Shown here one piece after another: positions 39,938 to 54,317 of a DNA stretch of 64,000 nucleotides. Positions within the stretch are counted from its first letter, which is position 1. Each line of letters begins with the position of its first letter. Below the pieces are notes generated by a model. The model saw only the letters and a program-made list of their open reading frames with translations, had not been told where the DNA came from and made no database searches. A program made the translations under genes and the position numbers. Origin of the DNA: Endozoicomonas sp. G2_1 (lineage in GTDB: Bacteria > Pseudomonadota > Gammaproteobacteria > Enterobacterales > Alteromonadaceae); the NCBI RefSeq assembly GCF_017744155.1, contig NZ_JAGHQT010000011.1, positions 1 to 64,000 of the forward strand, in the 5' to 3' direction.

Positions 39938-39967
39938 AAAAAAAAGAGCTACTAAATTAGCAGCTCT
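39938..39967 (-). terminator. Rho-independent terminator after gyrB
   Basis: An almost perfect 23-base palindrome (39945-39967, arms starting AGAGCT) is followed on the minus strand by a run of eight T. It lies 45 bases after the gyrB stop and ends the dnaA-dnaN-recF-gyrB operon. Confidence 0.9.
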
Positions 39968-40012
39968 TTCAATATGACTTATTTCTGTGATCGCTGTAAC
40001 TACAGACGCAAA

Positions 40013-43544
<3,532 letters not shown>

Positions 43545-43565
43545 ATAAATTGGCGGCAACTCAAA

Positions 43566-44669
43566 CTACAAGCGCATTGGCATAACAACGTACAAGGCTT
43601 CTGATGAATCATTACCTTCTATGACGACACTGCTACTAGCATCAGACAATGTGAATTTAACATCGTTATCTTTAACAGCATTGAGTACATCAAGTACGTA
43701 ACTCACATTAAAACCGATTTCTAACGCTTCAAACGGAAAATCAATTTCAATAACTTCTTCTGCTTGTTCTTGCTCAGGGTTGTTAGCCGTAATCTTTAGT
43801 TCTTGATTTTCAAAGTTTAAGCGAACGCCTTTAAACTTTTCATTCGACAAAATTGAAGCACGAGACAGCACCTGCTTTAACTGGTCTTTATTAGTTCTAA
43901 GCTCTTTATCACCATTGCGAGGTAATACTCGGCGATAGTCAGGGAAACGGCCATCAACAAGCTTACTGGTAAAAGAGAATTCACTATCAATAATACGAAT
44001 GTGGTTTGCACCAAGATAAACTTGAATTTCATCGTCGACAGGATCAAGTAAACGAATAATTTCTAGAATACCTTTTCTCGGCACAATCACCTGTCGAGAT
44101 GGCAGTGACAAGCTGTCATTCGTAATTTTACAAATAGCTAAACGGTGACCATCAGTAGCGACTGAGCGAATATCACTACCTTCTGTTTCAATAGACATAC
44201 CGTTCAAGTAATAACGAACGTCTTGGTTAGCCATCGAGAAATGCGTGCTTTCAATAAGTCGCAACAATTCAGATTTAAGCAACTTAAACTCAGTGTCGCC
44301 TTGCCATTGTTCTATGTTTGGAAAATCAGTCGCGGGTAAGCAAGCTAATGAATATTTACTTCGACCTGAACTAATCGTGACATTGTCATTTTCACTGGCA
44401 AATGTCAGCATTGAGTCTTCAGGCAGACTTTTACAAATATCGAGAAGTTTTCGCGCAGGAATAGTGACCTGACCACCTTGACCCTGATTGTCGACCTGAC
44501 ACTGAGAAACCATTTCAAGTTCTAAATCAGTGGCAGTCAACGTAAGTAATTGCTCACTTATATCGAACAATATATTGCTTAAAATAGGTAAAGTGCTCTT
44601 GCGCTCAACTGCGCCAGATACTAATAAAAGCGGTTTAAGTAGTGCTTCCCTATTTACTGAAAACTTCAT
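43566..44669 (-). CDS. dnaN: DNA polymerase III beta subunit (sliding clamp)
   Basis: DnaN forms the dimeric ring that tethers DNA polymerase III and other enzymes to DNA. The 367-residue protein (E. coli 366) has three structurally similar domains and the conserved start MKFSVNREALLKPLLLVSG, the TLPILSNIL block and the C-terminal YVVMPMRL that forms part of the peptide-binding pocket. It lies 38 bases after dnaA and 21 bases before recF. Confidence 0.98.
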   Translation of the reverse strand: MKFSVNREALLKPLLLVSGAVERKSTLPILSNILFDISEQLLTLTATDLELEMVSQCQVDNQGQGGQVTIPARKLLDICKSLPEDSMLTFASENDNVTISSGRSKYSLACLPATDFPNIEQWQGDTEFKLLKSELLRLIESTHFSMANQDVRYYLNGMSIETEGSDIRSVATDGHRLAICKITNDSLSLPSRQVIVPRKGILEIIRLLDPVDDEIQVYLGANHIRIIDSEFSFTSKLVDGRFPDYRRVLPRNGDKELRTNKDQLKQVLSRASILSNEKFKGVRLNFENQELKITANNPEQEQAEEVIEIDFPFEALEIGFNVSYVLDVLNAVKDNDVKFTLSDASSSVVIEGNDSSEALYVVMPMRL

Positions 44670-44707
44670 TTTTAACCCTTAATTATTGAGCTTACTTGTT
44701 ACTGATA

Positions 44708-46069
44708 TTACGAGGACAAGGTTCTGCTTAAATTAGAGTAATCTTCTTTAATATCATGGCTCTCTTCTCTAAGTGCCTTAACCTTGCGGCATGCGTGAAG
44801 CACTGTCGTGTGATCTCTACCGCCAAAAGCATCGCCTATTTCAGGCAAACTATGGCTGGTAAGCTCTTTCGAGAGTGCCATGGCAATTTGTCTCGGCCTA
44901 GCGACAGAACGGCTGCGTCGTTTAGACAATAAATCAGCAACTTTAATTTTGTAATATTCAGCAACGGTACGTTGAATATTGTCTATAGTAACAAGCTTAT
45001 CTTGAAGTGCCAGTAAATCTCGCAATGCTTCGCGAACAAAATCTATTGTAATCGCTCGACCAGTAAAGTTAGCATTGGCAATCACCCGGTTTAACGCACC
45101 TTCTAAGTCGCGAACATTGGCGCGAATACGCTTAGCGATAAAAAACGCAACTTCATCGGCAAGGTTGATCTGACGCTCAAAAGCTTTCTTTTTCAAAATA
45201 GCTACCCGGGTTTCAAGTTCAGGTGGCTCGATAGCAATCGTTAAGCCCCAACCAAAGCGAGACTTCAAACGATCCTCTACCCCGTCGATCTCTTTTGGGT
45301 AACGATCACTGGTCAAAATAATTTGCTGGTTGCCTTCAAGCAGCGCGTTAAAGGTGTGGAAAAACTCTTCTTGAGTTCGCTCTTTGTTGGCAAAAAACTG
45401 AATATCATCAATGAGTAACGCGTCAACTGAGCGATAGTATTGTTTGAACTGCTCGATAGCATTATTTTGTAATGCTTTAACCATATCTTGAACAAAGCGC
45501 TCCGAGTGCATATAAGCAATCTTAGCTTTCGGGTTGTTCATTAAAATACCGTTACCGACCGCGTGCAATAAGTGAGTTTTACCTAAGCCGGTATCACCAT
45601 ATATAAACAGCGGGTTGTATGCAGAGCCGGGATTGTCGGCTACTTGTGAAGCCGCTGCGCGCGCTAGTTGGTTTGACTTACCTTCAACAAAATTATCAAA
45701 CGTATACTTAACAAAAACGTTTGTCGTTTTAGGTAAATTAGCTTCTGGTTGTGCTGCGCTATTGTTACTTGTCGGCGCACTGATAGGGCTTGCCTGACTT
45801 GGCTGAGCCGGCTTATTTTGCGCAGGTATGCTACCGACATCAAATCGCAATAGTGGCGGATTACTAGGATCCTGCATCGCAACGAGTTCGTTGATTCGAT
45901 TTACATATTTTTCACGAACCCAATCAAGAACAAATCGATTAGGGGCATATAAAGTAAGTATATTGTCGTCAACAACGCACTGCAGTGGTCTAATCCACAT
46001 ACTAAATTGCTGAGCGGGTAATTCTTCTTCTAATACAGACAGGCAACTCTGCCAGAGTGAGTGTTCCAC
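44708..46069 (-). CDS. dnaA: Chromosomal replication initiator DnaA
   Basis: DnaA binds DnaA boxes at oriC and opens the duplex. The 453-residue protein has domain I (about 1-80), a flexible Pro/Ser/Ala-rich domain II (about 82-115), the AAA+ domain III with Walker [10 protein letters not shown] (158-166) and Walker B LLIDDIQF, and domain IV with the signature [14 protein letters not shown]. The start is GTG at 46069 with AGGAGT seven bases upstream. The upstream gap contains DnaA boxes and GATC sites that suggest autoregulation and sequestration. Confidence 0.98.
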   Translation of the reverse strand: MEHSLWQSCLSVLEEELPAQQFSMWIRPLQCVVDDNILTLYAPNRFVLDWVREKYVNRINELVAMQDPSNPPLLRFDVGSIPAQNKPAQPSQASPISAPTSNNSAAQPEANLPKTTNVFVKYTFDNFVEGKSNQLARAAASQVADNPGSAYNPLFIYGDTGLGKTHLLHAVGNGILMNNPKAKIAYMHSERFVQDMVKALQNNAIEQFKQYYRSVDALLIDDIQFFANKERTQEEFFHTFNALLEGNQQIILTSDRYPKEIDGVEDRLKSRFGWGLTIAIEPPELETRVAILKKKAFERQINLADEVAFFIAKRIRANVRDLEGALNRVIANANFTGRAITIDFVREALRDLLALQDKLVTIDNIQRTVAEYYKIKVADLLSKRRSRSVARPRQIAMALSKELTSHSLPEIGDAFGGRDHTTVLHACRKVKALREESHDIKEDYSNLSRTLSS

Positions 46070-46819
<750 letters not shown>

Positions 46820-46852
46820 TCTCTTAATTATTTTTAGGAGACAGTAGCCTCT

Positions 46853-47209
46853 ATGGTTACTAGAAAATTTAACCGGGAGTCTCGTCTTTTGACTCCCGGT
46901 CACTTCAAACAAGTTTTTACTCATCCTACTCGTTTTTCTTCAAAACACTTTACTGTTCTGATTACTGCTAATCCACAGCAGCAAAACCGTTTGGGCTTAG
47001 CAATAGCCAAAAAACGCGTCAAACTGGCCGTGCAAAGAAACCGAATTAAGCGATTAACTCGAGAAAGCTTTCGCCTAAATCAACATCGTCTGCCTGCTAT
47101 TGATCTTGTGGTAATGGTAAAATCAGGTATTGATGAACTTGAAAACAAAGACATTAATCACCAGTTAAATGGCATATGGCGAAAAATCATTCAGCGTCAC
47201 AAAAAATAG
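46853..47209 (+). CDS. rnpA: Ribonuclease P protein component
   Basis: RnpA assists the RNase P RNA in maturing tRNA 5' ends. The 118-residue basic protein has the RNR signature in [21 protein letters not shown] precedes the ATG. Its 3' end overlaps yidD by 34 bases in another frame, as in most bacteria. Confidence 0.97.
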   Translation: MVTRKFNRESRLLTPGHFKQVFTHPTRFSSKHFTVLITANPQQQNRLGLAIAKKRVKLAVQRNRIKRLTRESFRLNQHRLPAIDLVVMVKSGIDELENKDINHQLNGIWRKIIQRHKK

Positions 47210-47430
47210 CCATTGGTGTAATAAAGTTTTATCAAAAATTTATTAGCCCCCTACTTGGTGTAAACAAGTGTCGTTTCCATCCAACTTGCTCATTTTATGC
47301 CATTGAAGCAATAAATCGCTTTGGTGTGTTAAAAGGTGGTTGGTTAGCGAGCAAACGTATACTAAAATGCCATCCTTTACATGCGGGCGGCAATGATCCC
47401 GTTCCACCCAAAAAACAAGAGAACAAATAG
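47176..47430 (+). CDS. yidD: Membrane protein insertion efficiency factor YidD
   Basis: YidD is a small inner-membrane-associated protein that helps insertion of membrane proteins by YidC. The 84-residue protein has [13 protein letters not shown], the [19 protein letters not shown] cysteine motif and [16 protein letters not shown]. It starts inside rnpA and ends 3 bases before yidC. Confidence 0.96.
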   Translation: MAKNHSASQKIAIGVIKFYQKFISPLLGVNKCRFHPTCSFYAIEAINRFGVLKGGWLASKRILKCHPLHAGGNDPVPPKKQENK

Positions 47431-47433
47431 CTT

Positions 47434-49077
47434 ATGGAATCTCAACGCAATCTACTGGTTATTGCACTATTAGTTGTTAGCTTTTTCCTCTATCAAGAGT
47501 GGCAACAAGAAAATGCCCCTGTTGTTGCACAGCAAACATCTTCAGTTAATTCAGCAGAGCAAAGCGAAGCTGATGCTGAAGAATTTGTGCCAGCATCATC
47601 AGAGCAAACCGCTTTACCGCAAGTAAGCAAAAACACCAAAGCACAGTTAATTGAAGTGACTACTGATGTTTTTACCGCCAAAATCAATAGCCAAGGCGGT
47701 GATATTGTCGAAGTAACCTTGCTAAATTATGAAACTGAGCAAGGCAGTGGCACACCACTAACGATTATGCACGACAACAATAGTCAGTACGTTGCGCAAA
47801 GTGGCTTAACGGGTGCAAATGGCCCAGATCGCTTAGTTAAAGGTCGTCCTATTTATCAATCTGACGCCACCAGCTATCAACTAAGCGATAACGCCGACAA
47901 CTTAGTGGTAAAACTTAACTATGTCGACGCTAACGGCTTAACCGTAGTAAAAAGCTACACCTTTACCCGCGATAGTTACGACATCAAGCTTGATTACCAA
48001 GTAATTAATAGCACAGCCAATAACGCTAGCGTGCAACTATACGCGCAATTAAAGCAATCAACTTATGTCGATACTGGTTCTAATGCACTGATTCCAACCT
48101 ATCGCGGTGCAGCGTACTCAACAGCTGATGAGCGCTATGAAAAGTACGACTTTGATGATATCGCTGATGCAAACTTAGAGAAGTCTACTCAAGGTGGTTG
48201 GGTTGCCATGTTGCAACATTACTTTGTTGCCGCATGGGTACCAAATGCCAGTGAAATCAACCAACTGTATACAAAGTCTGTTAATAGTGGGCAAAAATCA
48301 GTTATTGGTTTTAAAGCGCCTGCGGTTATCGTACCAGCCCATGGTGAAGCAACAACATCAGCGGTGTTATATGTTGGTCCAAAAATTCAAGATGACCTGG
48401 AGCAACTCGCTGACGGCTTAGACCTAACGGTAGACTTCGGCTTCTTGTTTATGATCAGTAAGCCACTTCACTGGCTATTACTTCAGATTCAAGCATTAGT
48501 CGCTAACTGGGGTATTGCCATCATTATTATCACCATTATTGTTAAAGGTGTTATGTACCCGCTAACTAAAGCTCAGTACACTTCAATGGCAAAAATGCGT
48601 GATCTACAGCCAAAAGTTACCGCGCTTAAAGACCGCTATGGCGACGACAGACAAAAAATGTCTCAAGCGATGATGGAGCTTTATCGCAAAGAGAAAGTGA
48701 ACCCAGCAGGTGGTTGTTTGCCTATCCTTATTCAGATGCCTATTTTCTTAGCGCTTTACTGGGTGTTCTTAGAGAGTGTTGAATTGCGTCACGCTTCATT
48801 TGGCCTGTGGTTACAAGATTTATCGTCACAAGATCCATACTTTATCTTACCTATCTTAATGGGTGTAAGTATGTTCATTATGCAAAAAATGCAACCGATG
48901 ACTATTCAAGATCCGATGCAGCAGAAAATTATGCAGTACATGCCTGTCATGTTCACCGTATTCTTTTTCTTCTTCCCTTCAGGCCTAGTTCTATACTGGT
49001 TGGTTAGTAATATTATCTCTATTGTTCAAATGAAGATAATTTTCTCAGGCATGGCAAAAGCCAAGCAAAATAAGTAA
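47434..49077 (+). CDS. yidC: Membrane protein insertase YidC
   Basis: YidC inserts and folds inner-membrane proteins, alone or with SecYEG. The 547-residue protein has an N-terminal helix (about 5-22), a large periplasmic beta-sandwich domain (about 60-340) and the conserved five-helix core containing YPLTKAQYTSMAKMRDLQPK, the KVNPAGGCLP block and LVSNIISIVQ. A strong terminator follows. Confidence 0.98.
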   Translation: MESQRNLLVIALLVVSFFLYQEWQQENAPVVAQQTSSVNSAEQSEADAEEFVPASSEQTALPQVSKNTKAQLIEVTTDVFTAKINSQGGDIVEVTLLNYETEQGSGTPLTIMHDNNSQYVAQSGLTGANGPDRLVKGRPIYQSDATSYQLSDNADNLVVKLNYVDANGLTVVKSYTFTRDSYDIKLDYQVINSTANNASVQLYAQLKQSTYVDTGSNALIPTYRGAAYSTADERYEKYDFDDIADANLEKSTQGGWVAMLQHYFVAAWVPNASEINQLYTKSVNSGQKSVIGFKAPAVIVPAHGEATTSAVLYVGPKIQDDLEQLADGLDLTVDFGFLFMISKPLHWLLLQIQALVANWGIAIIIITIIVKGVMYPLTKAQYTSMAKMRDLQPKVTALKDRYGDDRQKMSQAMMELYRKEKVNPAGGCLPILIQMPIFLALYWVFLESVELRHASFGLWLQDLSSQDPYFILPILMGVSMFIMQKMQPMTIQDPMQQKIMQYMPVMFTVFFFFFPSGLVLYWLVSNIISIVQMKIIFSGMAKAKQNK

Positions 49078-49101
49078 TCAGCAATCGCTAAAATATTGAG
49101 C

Positions 49102-49130
49102 AAGGCGGCTATTTAGCCGCCTTTCTTTTA
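49102..49130 (+). terminator. Rho-independent terminator after yidC
   Basis: A perfect 9-bp GC-rich stem AAGGCGGCT/AGCCGCCTT with an ATTT loop is followed by TCTTTTA. It ends the rpmH-yidC transcript 24 bases after the yidC stop and separates it from mnmE. A TATAAT at 49135-49140 just behind it may be the -10 of the mnmE promoter. Confidence 0.9.
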
Positions 49131-49193
49131 TCTGTATAATTAATTGAATTCAGGTTAGTTCAAAAACACCGACAACATTAAGCCAAAACAACT

Positions 49194-50588
49194 ATGAGCC
49201 AAGCACAATTACCCAGTAATCAAGAAACCATCGCCGCACAAGCGACGCCACCGGGTCGAGGTGGTGTTGGCATTATTCGCGTATCAGGGCCTGCAGCCAG
49301 CCAAGTTGCCGAAAAAATTCTAGGTAAAGTGCCCAAGGTTCGATACGCGGAATATTTACCATTTAACGACAGTCAGGGACAAACCTTAGATCAAGGTATC
49401 GCTTTATTTTTCAAAGCACCCAATTCATTCACCGGTGAAGACGTGCTCGAATTACAAGGTCACGGCGGGCCAGTTATTCTCGATATGTTGCTCAAAGAGA
49501 TTGTCAACGCGAGTAATGTTCGAATGGCAAAACCCGGTGAATTCAGCGAACAAGCATTTTTGAACGACAAGCTCGATTTAACTCAAGCAGAAGCTATTGC
49601 CGACTTGATTAACTCTAGTTCAGAACAAGCGGCTCGATGTGCCTTACATTCACTACAAGGGGACTTTTCAAAGCTCGTTCATCAACTCGTTGAAGAAGTT
49701 ATTCACTTGCGGATGTATGTTGAAGCAGCCATTGACTTTCCCGAAGAAGAAATCGACTTTCTCGCCGATGAAAAAGTGGTTAACGATTTAAACGGCCTTA
49801 TCGAACGAGTGGAATCAGTTAAGCAACAGGCACAGCAAGGCGCTATTGTTCGCGAAGGCATGCGAGTGGTGATTGCCGGTCGACCAAACGCGGGGAAATC
49901 AAGCCTGCTCAACGCGCTAAGCGGCAGAGAGAGCGCAATCGTTACTGATATTGAAGGTACGACTCGTGATGTATTGAGTGAACAAATTCACATTGACGGC
50001 ATGCCCCTACACATCATTGACACCGCAGGCCTTAGAGAAAGCCCAGATAAAGTTGAACAAATAGGTATTGAGCGAGCCTGGCAAGAAATAAAACAGGCCG
50101 ATCGCGTGCTACTCATGCTAGATTCAAATCAAGCACAGCCTGAAGATATTACGACTTTTTGGCCTGAGTTCTTTGAACAGTTACCCGAAAATATTGGTTT
50201 AACCTTAGTGCGAAACAAAGCAGATCTAAGCGGGGTAGCAACAGGCTTTGACAACGGCTCTGCAAGCAGCAGTAAACACCCAACGGTAACGCTCTCAGCA
50301 AAAACTGGTGCGGGTTTAGCAGAGCTAAAACAGCACTTAAAAGACATTATGGGTTACCAAGGAAACACCGAAGGCGGTTTTATGGCGCGCAGACGCCATT
50401 TAGTTGCGCTAGAAACCGCCCACCAGCACTTATTAACCGGAATGGATCAGTTGCAAAGCTATGTTGCCGGTGAAATCTTGGCGGAAGAATTGCGCATTTG
50501 CCAACAAGCGCTCAACGAAATTACTGGTGAATTTACTAGTGATGACTTGCTAGGAAAAATCTTCTCGTCGTTCTGTATTGGTAAATAA
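49194..50588 (+). CDS. mnmE: tRNA modification GTPase MnmE
   Basis: MnmE, with MnmG, makes the cmnm5 modification at U34 of certain tRNAs. The 464-residue protein has the N-terminal folate-binding domain ([22 protein letters not shown]), a helical domain interrupted by a Ras-like G domain with [17 protein letters not shown] and DTAGLRE, and the C-terminal catalytic CIGK. Its partner mnmG lies 4 kb downstream. Confidence 0.98.
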   Translation: MSQAQLPSNQETIAAQATPPGRGGVGIIRVSGPAASQVAEKILGKVPKVRYAEYLPFNDSQGQTLDQGIALFFKAPNSFTGEDVLELQGHGGPVILDMLLKEIVNASNVRMAKPGEFSEQAFLNDKLDLTQAEAIADLINSSSEQAARCALHSLQGDFSKLVHQLVEEVIHLRMYVEAAIDFPEEEIDFLADEKVVNDLNGLIERVESVKQQAQQGAIVREGMRVVIAGRPNAGKSSLLNALSGRESAIVTDIEGTTRDVLSEQIHIDGMPLHIIDTAGLRESPDKVEQIGIERAWQEIKQADRVLLMLDSNQAQPEDITTFWPEFFEQLPENIGLTLVRNKADLSGVATGFDNGSASSSKHPTVTLSAKTGAGLAELKQHLKDIMGYQGNTEGGFMARRRHLVALETAHQHLLTGMDQLQSYVAGEILAEELRICQQALNEITGEFTSDDLLGKIFSSFCIGK

Positions 50589-50636
50589 GCGTTATCAAAA
50601 AGTAACTAGCAGTGATGATTTCGTAAGTTTCACATA

Positions 50637-50667
50637 TAAAAGGCATAGTATTAACTATGCCTTTTTT
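50637..50667. terminator. Bidirectional terminator between mnmE and the lipoprotein gene
   Basis: A stem with core GGCATAGT/ACTATGCC and an ATTA loop is flanked by four A on the left and six T on the right. It serves mnmE and the convergent protease-lipoprotein pair. The same stem core occurs in the terminator at 5461-5486. Confidence 0.88.
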
Positions 50668-50699
50668 ATTAAGAAAATCTTAACCTTTGACCAAACAAA

Positions 50700-51062
50700 C
50701 TAACGTTTTTGTTCAACACATTTTGCTAACATCTGGACATTGTACTGCTTCATATAACGCATTAGCTGTTCTCTAATACGAGGATCGTCAGTTCTGCGCT
50801 TTAGATCGCCAGTGCCAGAAATATAATTAGCACCACATAAGGCTTTGTGTTCTTGATACAAGCTGTGATCAAGGCCTGGAAACTGTGGCAACCGCGTTGA
50901 CGTTGACAATAAACGAAAATCTTTTTTATCGACGGCATCGGTAATATCTTGCTGCAAGTTGATATTCGCATCGGCATCAGGCGACTCGGTTAATTGAGGC
51001 TGATGTTGACAACCAGCCACAAAAACCAATGAGATCAAACTAAGTGTTATTGTCGATTTCAT
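50700..51062 (-). CDS. Small uncharacterised lipoprotein
   Basis: This 120-residue protein has a lipoprotein signal peptide with lipobox VAGC (Cys18), so it should be anchored to a membrane. The mature part has two conserved-looking Cys (in ALCGANY and LAKCVEQ) that could form a disulfide, and the block TRLPQFPGLDHSLYQEHKAL. I do not recognise a family. A strong AGGAG precedes the ATG. It begins 13 bases after the metalloprotease stop, so the two are very likely co-transcribed. Confidence 0.85.
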   Translation of the reverse strand: MKSTITLSLISLVFVAGCQHQPQLTESPDADANINLQQDITDAVDKKDFRLLSTSTRLPQFPGLDHSLYQEHKALCGANYISGTGDLKRRTDDPRIREQLMRYMKQYNVQMLAKCVEQKR

Positions 51063-51075
51063 TAACAGCTCCTAT

Positions 51076-53691
51076 TCAGTACTTGCGCTTAGAGTACCTT
51101 AAACCAAACATCACCAACAGAGCCAACCAAAAAGCAGCACCGCCGCCAGAGTCTGAGCTTGCAGCAGGAGCGGGTGTTGGATTAGGTGTTGGGGCTGGCG
51201 CAGGCGCCGGAGCATTAACTGTTATAGTAAGTGTTGCACTAGCATTACTATTAGCACTATCGCTAATCGTATAGTTAATCGTTTCCGTACCATTAAAACC
51301 CGACGCTGGTGTATAGCTAATTTGATTGTTAACAATACTGGCTTGCCCAGTACCACTATAGTTTATTGTACTTAGCGTCAAAGTATCATTAGCGTCAATA
51401 TCAGTGTCGTTGCCAACAACATCAATAGTTTGCTGACCAGCGTCTTGATTAATAGTCAAAGTATCATTGTTAGCAACAGGTGCATCATTAACCGGATTAA
51501 CCGTAACTTGGGCAACAAATGTCGGTGTTTGCTCTGCACCGGCGTTAGCAGTTACATTAACTTGAAGTTGGCCATTAAAATTCGCCGATGGTGTCACCTG
51601 ATTATTGCTAACTGTGTAGTTATCTCCTGCAGCTACGGTAATACTATTTGCTACCCGGCCTTGAACAATAAAATTAGCAACAGATAACGATAAACTTTCA
51701 TCTTCATTAACTGACAATGGCGTAATCAAACCAGTAATAGCAAAAGCTAGTCCTTGACTATTCACTGAAAAATTTCCCGAATTTACAGCGAAAAAGACAT
51801 TGTTAATACATGAGATTCTCAGTCTGGCATCAGTACTGGTAGCCGCTGGCAACTCAACGTCAAAGCTGCCGTCATTAGGCGTGCTTTGTGCGAGACTTAT
51901 TGTGTAATTGGCACCGCCATCAAGTGATAAATCGATCGCTACGTTTGGACATGAAATTGGCGTTTGATCGGTTTGCGCAACATTCCATCTAATGGTTTGT
52001 TGTGGCACTGTCCAGCTAGATCCAGCGCTCGGCTCTGCTACAGAGAAAGCCTCGCCTGTATCAACAACCGTAACCACAGTGTTATCACTGGCGACACCTC
52101 CTTTATTATCGCGAACAATCAAACGAAAATTAAGATCGCGATTCGTTGTCGCGTAAGTTTCCCCTAAGGTTAAGGATCCCGATAATACATCGCTAATTTG
52201 TGGAAAGGTTCTACTCGCCGTGTCTTTTGGCGCAAATGCCCTAAACAACGGACGTTGGCCATCATCAATTTGCTCTGCAGTACCGTTACTGCCTGGTCCT
52301 AAATCAAACTGCTGCCAATCATAAGTTAACGTGTCGTTATCTTGGTCTGAACCAGATCCCGTTAAAGTAAATGGCGTATTTGCTGGAATAGTGAAATTGT
52401 TGCCGGCCTCAGCTACTGGTGTTCTATTACTCTGCTCGGTACTACTACCACAACTAGTAAACCGCCCCAAATGGCTGTTTATCTCATCCATAGAATGACC
52501 GTGAAAAACAGGATCTGCATTGCGTTGTAGGTTCTGACTACCACAAATCCCCGCATAAGCCATGATTGTAGAACCACTACCAACTTCATAGCTACTGCTG
52601 GCCGAGCGATTACCATTACAAGCACCAGTTAAACCATTAAAAGTGTGATTTGCGCCAAATTGATGACCCAACTCATGGGCGACAAGATCAACGTGAAACG
52701 AATCGCCAACAGGACGTGATGAGCCGCTGGCACCACCACCTTTAATACTATCGCGACAAACAGCACCTAAAAACGCCAAGCCACCACCATCAGTAGTCAA
52801 GACATGGCCAACGTCATAACTGGCAGCACCAATGCGCTCAGAAATTACCTGCGTTGCCTCACTGCTATCATTATCCAATTCATTTTGAAAAGGATCGGTA
52901 GCTGCATCAGTAAAAATTAATTGTTCATTGTTGGCAACTAAGCTCATTCGAACAGCCAACTCTTGTTCGTAAATCATATTCATGCGATTTACGAGTGTTG
53001 CGAGTTCAGTCATGACATTACTAACGCTGCCGTGAAATTGCGTATATTCACCGGTTGTCGTAATAGCTAAACGATATTCTCTAAGCGCTACAGGTGTCCG
53101 AGCGAGCTTTTCAGTATTTGCTGTTTCCTGAGTTTTACTACTTAAGGCTGGAGAATTATTTATCGGAGCTTTTAAAGTAATGCGTTGGTCAGCTTGACTA
53201 ACAGCGTCCGACTTATAATAGCTAGTGTAAATACGATCGTTATTCAAATACTTGGGATCTAAATAAATCAAGCGCCCTTGGTCGTAAAACATACCGCGAA
53301 GACCAGCGGGCGTTAGCTCGAATTTACCAACATTAGTAGGATCATCAACTTGATAACCATCATATGTCTTCAACTCGGGATATTTTGCTGTCAGACCTTG
53401 AGCTAGTGCAGTATTAGCCTTAAGTTGGTAGGTGACCATTTTACCTGTTGGTAACGGCACACTAACCATTAGCTGATTTGCCCTACCAGACAAAACGGCT
53501 AACTGTTCTATTGCAAGTTCAGCGGTAAACTCTTTTTTCGCATATATTCTGTGATGCTGTTTATCATTTGCCGCGCGCTCAATTTTACTTGAACTAAAAG
53601 GCGTCCACGCATTACTAGCCAATTCTTCTTGACCATAGCTTTGTCCAGATATCAACAACAACAAACAAGATACCACACTCGTTTTATTCAT
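51076..53691 (-). CDS. Secreted reprolysin-like zinc metalloprotease with GlyGly-CTERM anchor
   Basis: This 871-residue exported protein has a signal peptide (about 1-20), a propeptide-like region, and a metzincin catalytic domain with HELGHQFGANH (His339, Glu340, His343, His349) and a Met-turn in STIMAYAGICG. Beta-rich repeat segments follow (about 410-830), including PKD/cadherin-like blocks such as DQDNDTLTYDWQQF, VNDAPVANNDT and FNGTETINYTISD. A Pro/Ala/Thr linker leads to a GlyGly-CTERM tail: SSDSGGGAAF, a hydrophobic stretch and RYSKRKY. Such tails are processed by rhombosortase after type II export. It probably acts at or outside the cell surface on proteins. It is followed by the small lipoprotein gene. 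Confidence 0.9.
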   Translation of the reverse strand: MNKTSVVSCLLLLISGQSYGQEELASNAWTPFSSSKIERAANDKQHHRIYAKKEFTAELAIEQLAVLSGRANQLMVSVPLPTGKMVTYQLKANTALAQGLTAKYPELKTYDGYQVDDPTNVGKFELTPAGLRGMFYDQGRLIYLDPKYLNNDRIYTSYYKSDAVSQADQRITLKAPINNSPALSSKTQETANTEKLARTPVALREYRLAITTTGEYTQFHGSVSNVMTELATLVNRMNMIYEQELAVRMSLVANNEQLIFTDAATDPFQNELDNDSSEATQVISERIGAASYDVGHVLTTDGGGLAFLGAVCRDSIKGGGASGSSRPVGDSFHVDLVAHELGHQFGANHTFNGLTGACNGNRSASSSYEVGSGSTIMAYAGICGSQNLQRNADPVFHGHSMDEINSHLGRFTSCGSSTEQSNRTPVAEAGNNFTIPANTPFTLTGSGSDQDNDTLTYDWQQFDLGPGSNGTAEQIDDGQRPLFRAFAPKDTASRTFPQISDVLSGSLTLGETYATTNRDLNFRLIVRDNKGGVASDNTVVTVVDTGEAFSVAEPSAGSSWTVPQQTIRWNVAQTDQTPISCPNVAIDLSLDGGANYTISLAQSTPNDGSFDVELPAATSTDARLRISCINNVFFAVNSGNFSVNSQGLAFAITGLITPLSVNEDESLSLSVANFIVQGRVANSITVAAGDNYTVSNNQVTPSANFNGQLQVNVTANAGAEQTPTFVAQVTVNPVNDAPVANNDTLTINQDAGQQTIDVVGNDTDIDANDTLTLSTINYSGTGQASIVNNQISYTPASGFNGTETINYTISDSANSNASATLTITVNAPAPAPAPTPNPTPAPAASSDSGGGAAFWLALLVMFGLRYSKRKY

Positions 53692-53870
53692 AACTCAACC
53701 ACCTGTAGTTAAATAATTCATCATTAACTGTATATCAATAGACCAGCTTTGTATTAAAAACATACAAAAAACCAACAAAACACAACATTGATCGACAAAC
53801 AACAACGAGTTAAACCTAATGCGTTATCAATGCTACACTGGCGACATCAATAAATAAGATAGGATCCAAA

Positions 53871-54317
53871 ATGGCAAACATTTCAATCATAGTAGGCAGT
53901 ATGTTAGGTAACGCTGAGTACGTTGCAGAAGCCTGCGAGCAAACCTTAGTTGAGCTTGGTCATCAAGTTGAGCTGCATTTTTCACCCAATTTAACTGACA
54001 TTGAGCAGAAAAACCGCACATGGTTAATTTGTACATCAACTCACGGCGCCGGAGACTATCCAGACAATATTCAGCCGTTTGTCGATCAACTCACAGCATC
54101 AAAACTGAACTTTGATCACAACCAATTTTTTGTTATTGGTCTTGGTGATAGTAACTACGACACTTTTTGCTACGCCGCAAAAAACATTAAAAAACTAATG
54201 ATATCAAAAGGTTCAAAGGAATTAATTGAATTATTAACACTCGATATCAGTTGTGATATCGATCCAGAACAAGCATCACAAGATTGGATTATTAAAAACC
54301 AAGATCAGTTATCATGA
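53871..54317 (+). CDS. mioC: Flavodoxin-like protein MioC
   Basis: MioC is a short FMN-binding flavodoxin associated with oriC in enterobacteria and vibrios and needed for biotin synthase activity in vitro in E. coli. The 148-residue protein has the phosphate loop SMLGNAEYVAE, the STHGAGDYPDN loop and GLGDSNYDTFCYA. It transcribes towards oriC, as in E. coli. Weak promoter elements (TTAAAC, 18 bases, TACACT) end at 53839. Confidence 0.95.
   Translation: MANISIIVGSMLGNAEYVAEACEQTLVELGHQVELHFSPNLTDIEQKNRTWLICTSTHGAGDYPDNIQPFVDQLTASKLNFDHNQFFVIGLGDSNYDTFCYAAKNIKKLMISKGSKELIELLTLDISCDIDPEQASQDWIIKNQDQLS

Noticed and set aside
48807-49007. Plus-strand frame inside yidC
   Set aside because: Out of frame within a strongly conserved gene; no support.
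51044-51274. Plus-strand frame with a Gly/Ala-rich repeat opposite the metalloprotease C-terminus
   Set aside because: It is the complement of the Pro/Ala linker and GlyGly-CTERM tail and has no independent support.
52680-52700. Possible third parS in the metalloprotease gene (AACGTGAAACG)
   Set aside because: Only one half-site matches; the other arm is not the palindrome partner.
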